Source of the DNA: Gracilaria gracilis
Taxonomy: Eukaryota > Rhodophyta > Florideophyceae > Gracilariales > Gracilariaceae
Reading direction: 5' to 3'
DNA length: 64,000 nt
Assembly (NCBI GenBank): GCA_030374805.1
Contig: JARGSG010000097.1
Span: 119,446-183,445, forward strand
The stretch's first letter is position 1. Each line of letters starts with the position of its first letter. Positions 55,411 to 64,000 of this stretch are shown one piece after another. The position numbers were made by a program, and so were the translations under genes. Under the pieces are notes generated by a model, which saw only the letters and a list, made by a program, of their open reading frames with translations, did no database searches and was not told the origin of the DNA.

Positions 55411-58400
55411 GAACATTATTAATACACATTTAATACAACTTGAACGGTATTTTTCACTCAGAATAATATTTGTGCGCACCACCGCCACTCATCATTTGAT
55501 CATGAAAACGCTCTAGAGAACTCATTCTGGAAGGTTGGTCAGACTCCGGGTTGAAACCCCCCGCGCAACACTAACCAAAACACAAACCTTGCCCGAAACC
55601 CCAAATCCGTCTTCAATCCCAAAATCATTTCTGTGTGCTCAGCTACTGTACAGTGTGCCACAACTACATCCAATCCCGCCAAATTTCGGCCGAAACATTT
55701 GTTTCCCGCTTCCAATCGCACAAGGGACATCACCCATTCCGACCTTGTACGCCGCTCTTGTTCACTACCTGCGCCATTGCGCTTTCTTTGCCCCCAATGT
55801 GCTCACACTTCTTATCTCAACTCCCCATTCTCCCTACCTTACTTTCATACACCACACCACGCCCATAATATGCTTTCTATAACGCAAAGGTACCTACGAA
55901 AATCCGATTCTGTGCCCCAGCTCTCAACAAATTAATGCACCATATTCACACTAAGGGAGAGTGTTCTCTCTATGCCAAGTGGCATGTACTAATCTCAGGT
56001 TGCAATCATGTAGCAGCCCGGTCTCAATGACGACATTGCTAATTTCCGAAGAATACCATTTCAGAAATTACAATTTTGAGAATCTCATGTTACTCTCGTG
56101 GATATTGTATTACATTAGTATGCCGTACCCAATGCTCTCATTCCCTGCTCTTGAAATTTTATGCTCTATTTACCATCCAAACATATTTATCACACGGGTC
56201 GTGTTTTCCAAGAACAATGTTAATACACATTTAGTACAACTTCAACGGTATTTTTCACTCAGAATAATATTTGTGCGCACCACCGCCACTCATCATTTGA
56301 TCATGAAAACGCTCTAGAGAACTCATTCTGGAAGGTTGGTCACACTCCGGGTTGAAACCCCCCGCGAAACACTAACCAAAACACAAACCTTGCCCGAAAC
56401 CCCAAATCCGTCTTCAATCCCAAAATCATTTCTGTGTGCTCAGCTACTGTACAGTGTGCCACAACTACATCCAATCCAGCCAAATTTCGGCCGAAACATT
56501 TGTTTCCCGCTTCCAATCGCACAAGGGACATCACCCATTCCGACCTTGTACGCCGCTCTTGTTCACTACCTGCGCCATTGCGCTTTCTTTGCCCCCAATG
56601 TGCTCACACTTCTTATCTCAACTCCCCATTCTCCCTACCTTACTTTCATACACCACACCACGCCCATAATATGCTTTCTATAACGCAAAGGTACCTACGA
56701 AAATCCGATTCTGTGCCCCAGCTCTCAACAAATTAATGCACCATATTCACACTAAGGGAGAGTGTTCTCTCTATGCCAAGTGGCATGTACTAATCTCAGG
56801 TTGCAATCATGTAGCAGCCCGGTCTCAATGACGACATTGCTAATTTCCGAAGAATACCATTTCAGAAATTACAATTTTGAGAATCTCATGTTACTCTCGT
56901 GGGTTTTGTTTTACATTAGTATGCCGTACCCAATGCTCTTACTCCCTGCTCCTGAACTTTTATACTCTATTTTACCATCCAAACACATTTATCACACGGG
57001 TCGTGTTTTCCAAGAACAATGTTAATACACATTTAGTACGACTTCAACGGTATTTTTCACTCAGAATAATATTTGTGCGCACCACCGCCACTCATCATTT
57101 GATCATGAAAACGCTCTAGAGAATTCATTCTGCAAGGTTGGTCACACTCCGGGTTGAAACCCCCCGCGAAACACTAACCAAAACACAAACCTTGCCCGAA
57201 ACCCCAAATCCGTCTTCAATCCCAAAATCATTTCTGTGTGCTCAGCTACTGTACAGTGTGCCACAACTACATCCAATCCAGCCAAATTTCGGCCGAAACA
57301 TTTGTTTCCCGCTTCCAATCGCACAAGGGACATCACCCATTCCGACCTTGTACGCCGCTCTTGTTCGCTACCTGCGCCATTGCGCTTTCTTTGCCCCCAA
57401 TGTGCTCAACCTTCTTATCTCAACTCCCCATTTTCCCTACCATATTTTCATACACCACACCACGCTTATAACATGCTTTCTATAACGCAAAGGTACCTAC
57501 GAGAATCCGATTCTGTGCCCCAGCTCTCAACGAATTAATGCACCCTATTCGCACTCAGGGAGAGGATTCCCTCTATGCCAAGTGGCATGTACTAATCTAA
57601 AGTTGCAATCATGTAGCAGCCCGGTCTCAATGACGACATTGCTAATTTCCGAAGAATACCATTTCAGAAATTACAATTTTGAGAATCTCATGTTACTCTC
57701 GTGGATATTGTATTACATTAGTATGCCGTACCCAATGCTCTCATTCCCTGCTCTTGAAATTTTATGCTCTATTTACCATCCAAACATATTTATCACACGG
57801 GTCGTGTTTTCCAAGAACAATGTTAATACACATTTAGTACAACTTCAACGGTATTTTTCACTCAGAATAATATTTGTGCGCACCACCGCCACTCATCATT
57901 TGATCATGAAAACGCTCTAGAGAACTCATTCTGGAAGGTTGGTCACACTCCGGGTTGAAACCCCCCGCGAAACACTAACCAAAACACAAACCTTGCCCGA
58001 AACCCCAAATCCGTCTTCAATCCCAAAATCATTTCTGTGTGCTCAGCTACTGTACAGTGTGCCACAACTACATCCAATCCCGCCAAATTTCGGCCGAAAC
58101 ATTTGTTTCCCGCTTCCAATCGCACAAGGGACATCACCCATTCCGACCTTGTACGCCGCTCTTGTTCACTACCTGCGCCATTGCGCTTTCTTTGCCCCCA
58201 ATGTGCTCACACTTCTTATCTCAACTCCCCATTCTCCCTACCTTACTTTCATACACCACACCACGCCCATAATATGCTTTCTATAACGCAAAGGTACCTA
58301 CGAAAATCCGATTCTGTGCCCCAGCTCTCAACAAATTAATGCACCATATTCACACTAAGGGAGAGTGTTCTCTCAATGCCAAGTGGCATGTACTAATCTC

Positions 58401-61400
58401 AGGTTGCAATCATGTAGCAGCCCGGTCTCAATGACGACATTGCTAATTTCCGAAGAATACCATTTCAGAAATTACAATTTTGAGAATCTCATGTTACTCT
58501 CGTGGATATTGTATTACATTAGTATGCCGTACCCAATGCTCTCATTCCCTGCTCTTGAACTTTTTTGCTCTATTTTACCATCCAAACATATTTATCACAC
58601 GGGTCGTGTTTTCCAAGAACAATGTTAATACACATTTAGTACAACTTCAACGGTATTTTTCACTCAGAATAATATTTGTGCGCACCACCGCCACTCATCA
58701 TTTGATCATGAAAACGCTCTAGAGAATTCATTCTGCAAGGTTGGTCACACTCCGGGTTGAAACCCCCCGCGAAACACTAACCAAAACACAAACCTTGCCC
58801 GAAACCCCAAATCCGTCTTCAATCCCAAAATCATTTCTGTGTGCTCAGCTACTGTACAGTGTGCCACAACTACATCCAATCCCGCCAAATTTCGGCCGAA
58901 ACATTTGTTTCCCGCTTCCAATCGCACAAGGGACATCACCCATTCCGACCTTGTACGCCGCTCTTGTTCGCTACCTGCGCCATTGCGCTTTCTTTGCCCC
59001 CAATGTGCTCAACCTTCTTATCTCAACTCCCCATTTTCCCTACCATATTTTCATACACCACACCACGCCCATAACATGCTTTCTATAACGCAAAGGTACC
59101 TACGAGAATCCGATTCTGTGCCCCAGCTCTCAACGAATTAATGCACCATATTCGCACTCAGGGGGAGGATTCCCTCTATGCCAAGTGGCCTGTACTAATC
59201 TAAAGTTGCAATCATGTAGCAGCCCGGTCTCAATGACGACATTGCTAATTTCCGAAGAATACCATTTCAGAAATTACAATTTTGAGAATCTCATGTTACT
59301 CTCGTGGATATTGTATTACATTAGTATGCCGTACCCAATGCTCTCATTCCCTGCTCTTGAAATTTTATGCTCTATTTACCATCCAAACATATTTATCACA
59401 CGGGTCGTGTTTTCCAAGAACAATGTTAATACACATTTAGTACAACTTCAACGGTATTTTTCACTCAGAATAATATTTGTGCGCACCACCGCCACTCATC
59501 ATTTGATCATGAAAACGCTCTAGAGAACTCATTCTGGAAGGTTGGTCACACTCCGGGTTGAAACCCCCCGCGAAACACTAACCAAAACACAAACCTTGCC
59601 CGAAACCCCAAATCCGTCTTCAATCCCAAAATCATTTCTGTGTGCTCAGCTACTGTACAGTGTGCCACAACTACATCCAATCCAGCCAAATTTCGGCCGA
59701 AACATTTGTTTCCCGCTTCCAATCGCACAAGGGACATCACCCATTCCGACCTTGTACGCCGCTCTTGTTCGCTACCTGCGCCATTGCGCTTTCTTTGCCC
59801 CCAATGTGCTCAACCTTCTTATCTCAACTCCCCATTTTCCCTACCATATTTTCATACACCACACCACGCTTATAACATGCTTTCTATAACGCAAAGGTAC
59901 CTACGAGAATCCGATTCTGTGCCCCAGCTCTCAACGAATTAATGCACCCTATTCGCACTCAGGGAGAGGATTCCCTCTATGCCAAGTGGCATGTACTAAT
60001 CTAAAGTTGCAATCATGTAGCAGCCCGGTCTCAATGACGACATTGCTAATTTCCGAAGAATACCATTTCAGAAATTACAATTTTGAGAATCTCATGTTAC
60101 TCTCGTGGATATTGTATTACATTAGTATGCCGTACCCAATGCTCTCATTCCCTGCTCTTGAACTTTTTTGCTCTATTTTACCATCCAAACATATTTATCA
60201 CACGGGTCGTGTTTTCCAAGAACAATGTTAATACACATTTAGTACAACTTCAACGGTATTTTTCACTCAGAATAATATTTGTGCGCACCACCGCCACTCA
60301 TCATTTGATCATGAAAACGCTCTAGAGAATTCATTCTGCAAGGTTGGTCACACTCCGGGTTGAAACCCCCCGCGAAACACTAACCAAAACACAAACCTTG
60401 CCCGAAACCCCAAATCCGTCTTCAATCCCAAAATCATTTCTGTGTGCTCAGCTACTGTACAGTGTGCCACAACTACATCCAATCCCGCCAAATTTCGGCC
60501 GAAACATTTGTTTCCCGCTTCCAATCGCACAAGGGACATCACCCATTCCGACCTTGTACGCCGCTCTTGTTCGCTACCTGCGCCATTGCGCTTTCTTTGC
60601 CCCCAATGTGCTCAACCTTCTTATCTCAACTCCCCATTTTCCCTACCATATTTTCATACACCACACCACGCCCATAACATGCTTTCTATAACGCAAAGGT
60701 ACCTACGAGAATCCGATTCTGTGCCCCAGCTCTCAACGAATTAATGCACCATATTCGCACTCAGGGGGAGGATTCCCTCTATGCCAAGTGGCCTGTACTA
60801 ATCTAAAGTTGCAATCATGTAGCAGCCCGGTCTCAATGACGACATTGCTAATTTCCGAAGAATACCATTTCAGAAATTACAATTTTGAGAATCTCATGTT
60901 ACTCTCGTGGATATTGTATTACATTAGTATGCCGTACCCAATGCTCTCATTCCCTGCTCTTGAAATTTTATGCTCTATTTACCATCCAAACATATTTATC
61001 ACACGGGTCGTGTTTTCCAAGAACAATGTTAATACACATTTAGTACAACTTCAACGGTATTTTTCACTCAGAATAATATTTGTGCGCACCACCGCCACTC
61101 ATCATTTGATCATGAAAACGCTCTAGAGAACTCATTCTGGAAGGTTGGTCACACTCCGGGTTGAAACCCCCCGCGAAACACTAACCAAAACACAAACCTT
61201 GCCCGAAACCCCAAATCCGTCTTCAATCCCAAAATCATTTCTGTGTGCTCAGCTACTGTACAGTGTGCCACAACTACATCCAATCCAGCCAAATTTCGGC
61301 CGAAACATTTGTTTCCCGCTTCCAATCGCACAAGGGACATCACCCATTCCGACCTTGTACGCCGCTCTTGTTCGCTACCTGCGCCATTGCGCTTTCTTTG

Positions 61401-64000
61401 CCCCCAATGTGCTCAACCTTCTTATCTCAACTCCCCATTTTCCCTACCATATTTTCATACACCACACCACGCTTATAACATGCTTTCTATAACGCAAAGG
61501 TACCTACGAGAATCCGATTCTGTGCCCCAGCTCTCAACGAATTAATGCACCCTATTCGCACTCAGGGAGAGGATTCCCTCTATGCCAAGTGGCATGTACT
61601 AATCTAAAGTTGCAATCATGTAGCAGCCCGGTCTCAATGACGACATTGCTAATTTCCGAAGAATACCATTTTCAGAAATTACAATTTTGAGAATCTCATG
61701 TTACTCTCGTGGATATTGTATTACATTAGTATGCCGTACCCAATGCTCTCATTCCCTGCTCTTGAAATTTTATGCTCTATTTACCATCCAAACATATTTA
61801 TCACACGGGTCGTGTTTTCCAAGAACAATGTTAATACACATTTAGTACAACTTCAACGGTATTTTTCACTCAGAATAATATTTGTGCGCACCACCGCCAC
61901 TCATCATTTGATCATGAAAACGCTCTAGAGAACTCATTCTGGAAGGTTGGTCACACTCCGGGTTGAAACCCCCCGCGAAACACTAACCAAAACACAAACC
62001 CTTGCCCGAAACCCCAAATCCGTCTTCAATCCCAAAATCATTTCTGTGTGCTCAGCTACTGTACAGTGTGCCACAACTACATCCAATCCCGCCAAATTTC
62101 GGCCGAAACATTTGTTTCCCGCTTCCAATCGCACAAGGGACATCACCCCATTCCGACCTTGTACGCCGCTCTTGTTCACTACCTGCGCCATTGCGCTTTC
62201 TTTGCCCCCAATGTGCTCACACTTCTTATCTCAACTCCCCATTCTCCCTACCTTACTTTCATACACCACACCACGCCCATAATATGCTTTCTATAACGCA
62301 AAGGTACCTACGAAAATCCGATTCTGTGCCCCAGCTCTCAACAAATTAATGCACCATATTCACACTAAGGGAGAGTGTTCTCTCAATGCCAAGTGGCATG
62401 TACTAATCTCAGGTTGCAATCATGTAGCAGCCCGGTCTCAATGACGACATTGCTAATTTCCGAAGAATACCATTTCAGAAATTACAATTTTGAGAATCTC
62501 ATGTTACTCTCGTGGATATTGTATTACATTAGTATGCCGTACCCAATGCTCTCATTCCCTGCTCTTGAACTTTTTTGCTCTATTTTACCATCCAAACATA
62601 TTTATCACACGGGTCGTGTTTTCCAAGAACAATGTTAATACACATTTAGTACAACTTCAACGGTATTTTTCACTCAGAATAATATTTGTGCGCACCACCG
62701 CCACTCATCATTTGATCATGAAAACGCTCTAGAGAATTCATTCTGCAAGGTTGGTCACACTCCGGGTTGAAACCCCCCGCGAAACACTAACCAAAACACA
62801 AACCTTGCCCGAAACCCCAAATCCGTCTTCAATCCCAAAATCATTTCTGTGTGCTCAGCTACTGTACAGTGTGCCACAACTACATCCAATCCCGCCAAAT
62901 TTCGGCCGAAACATTTGTTTCCCGCTTCCAATCGCACAAGGGACATCACCCATTCCGACCTTGTACGCCGCTCTTGTTCGCTACCTGCGCCATTGCGCTT
63001 TCTTTGCCCCCAATGTGCTCAACCTTCTTATCTCAACTCCCCATTTTCCCTACCATATTTTCATACACCACACCACGCCCATAACATGCTTTCTATAACG
63101 CAAAGGTACCTACGAGAATCCGATTCTGTGCCCCAGCTCTCAACGAATTAATGCACCATATTCGCACTCAGGGGGAGGATTCCCTCTATGCCAAGTGGCC
63201 TGTACTAATCTAAAGTTGCAATCATGTAGCAGCCCGGTCTCAATGACGACATTGCTAATTTCCGAAGAATACCATTTCAGCAATTGCAATTTTGAGAGTC
63301 TCATGTTACTCTCGTGGATATTGTATTACATTAGTATGCCGTACCTAATGCTCTCATTCCCTGCTCTTGAAATTTTATGCTCTATTTACCATCCAAACAT
63401 ATTTATCACACGGGTCGTGTTTTCCAAGAACAATGTTAATACACATTTAGTACAACTTCAACGGTATTTTTCACTCAGAATAATATTTGTGCGCACCACC
63501 GCCACTCATCATTTGATCATGAAAACGCTCTAGAGAACTCATTCTGGAAGGTTGGTCACACTCCGGGTTGAAACCCCCCGCGAAACACTAACCAAAACAC
63601 AAACCTTGCCCGAAACCCCAAATCCGTCTTCAATCCCAAAATCATTTCTGTGTGCTCAGCTACTGTACAGTGTGCCACAACTACATCCAATCCAGCCAAA
63701 TTTCGGCCGAAACATTTGTTTCCCGCTTCCAATCGCACAAGGGACATCACCCATTCCGACCTTGTACGCCGCTCTTGTTCACTACCTGCGCTATTGCGCT
63801 TTCTTTGCCCCCAATGTGCTCAAACTTCTTATCTCAACTCCCCATTCTCCCTACCTTACTTTCATACACCACATCACGCCCATAATATGCTTTCTATAAC
63901 GCAAAGGTACCTACGAAAATCCGATTCTGTGCCCCAGCTCTCAACGAATTAATGCACCATATTCGCACTCAGGGAGAGGATTCCCTCTATGGCAAGTGGC
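55411..64000 (+). repeat. 802-bp satellite array with dimeric higher-order structure
   Basis: About 10.7 head-to-tail units, with anchor spacings of 801, 802, 801, 802, 801, 802, 801, 802, 804 and 801. Two monomer types alternate. Type 1 has CTCTATTTACCATCC with AACTCATTCTGGAAGG; type 2 has CTCTATTTTACCATCC with AATTCATTCTGCAAGG. They form a ~1,603-bp higher-order unit. Successive dimers (58,741-60,343 and 60,344-61,946) are nearly identical. The alternation breaks at 61,145-61,947, where two type 1 joints follow each other. Small open frames repeat in every unit but carry no family resemblance. The array runs off the window end. Confidence 0.9.

Noticed and set aside
55540..55565. GGGTTGAAACCCC in the satellite as a tRNA-type B box
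   Set aside because: The match to the B-box consensus is poor, and no A box or cloverleaf was found.
55535..64000. Open frames of 115 and 100 codons repeated in every satellite unit
   Set aside because: They repeat because the DNA repeats; they have no family motif, overlap each other in different frames and lie in satellite DNA.

Overview
The window is eukaryotic, repeat-rich DNA with no ordinary host gene that I can recognise. It is built from four incomplete copies of one large multi-gene DNA transposon-like element, a Ty3/Gypsy chromovirus region, and a long satellite array. The host is not identified. One cargo gene resembles the ketopantoate-reductase-like proteins of plants and algae, and the transposase is of the CACTA/Plavaka kind. 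An alga (possibly a red alga) is my best guess, and it is inference only.

Layout. Copy 1 (1 to about 10,176) lies in reverse orientation: Plavaka-like transposase (+), coiled-coil gene (-), DNA methyltransferase-SET fusion (-), two palindromic hairpins. After a short tandem repeat, copy 2 (10,612-23,400) runs forward: element end, gene A (-), ketopantoate-reductase-like gene (+), 2OG-Fe(II) dioxygenase-like gene (-), ParB-like gene (-), two hairpins, methyltransferase-SET (+), coiled-coil gene (+, cut off). A chromovirus region follows (23,401-36,890): two divergent LTRs in inverted orientation, a pol remnant, a 164-bp tandem repeat and one longer gag-pol-chromodomain element, all decayed. 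Copy 3 (36,891-40,980) holds the element end, gene A, the reductase and most of the dioxygenase. Copy 4 (40,981 to about 54,480) holds the element end, gene A, the reductase, a dioxygenase stub, about nine hairpins, a 5'-truncated methyltransferase-SET, the coiled-coil gene and the transposase. The window ends in a decayed 165-bp repeat (54,590-55,410) and an 802-bp satellite (55,411-64,000) with a dimeric higher-order pattern.

What the system may be. Overlaying the copies gives one gene order: end / A(-) / reductase(+) / dioxygenase(-) / ParB-like(-) / hairpins / methyltransferase-SET(+) / coiled coil(+) / transposase(-). The element would therefore carry a candidate chromatin writer (DNA methyltransferase joined to a SET histone-methyltransferase-like domain), a candidate oxidative enzyme (2OG dioxygenase), and a ParB-like protein next to palindromes. 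On reading, the left arm is pyrimidine-rich and the right arm purine-rich on the same strand, whichever way the genes point, with the change near the hairpins. Every copy carries stop codons or frameshifts, mostly at different places, so these are fossils of a once coherent element. All functions are inferred from motifs, and no database search was possible.
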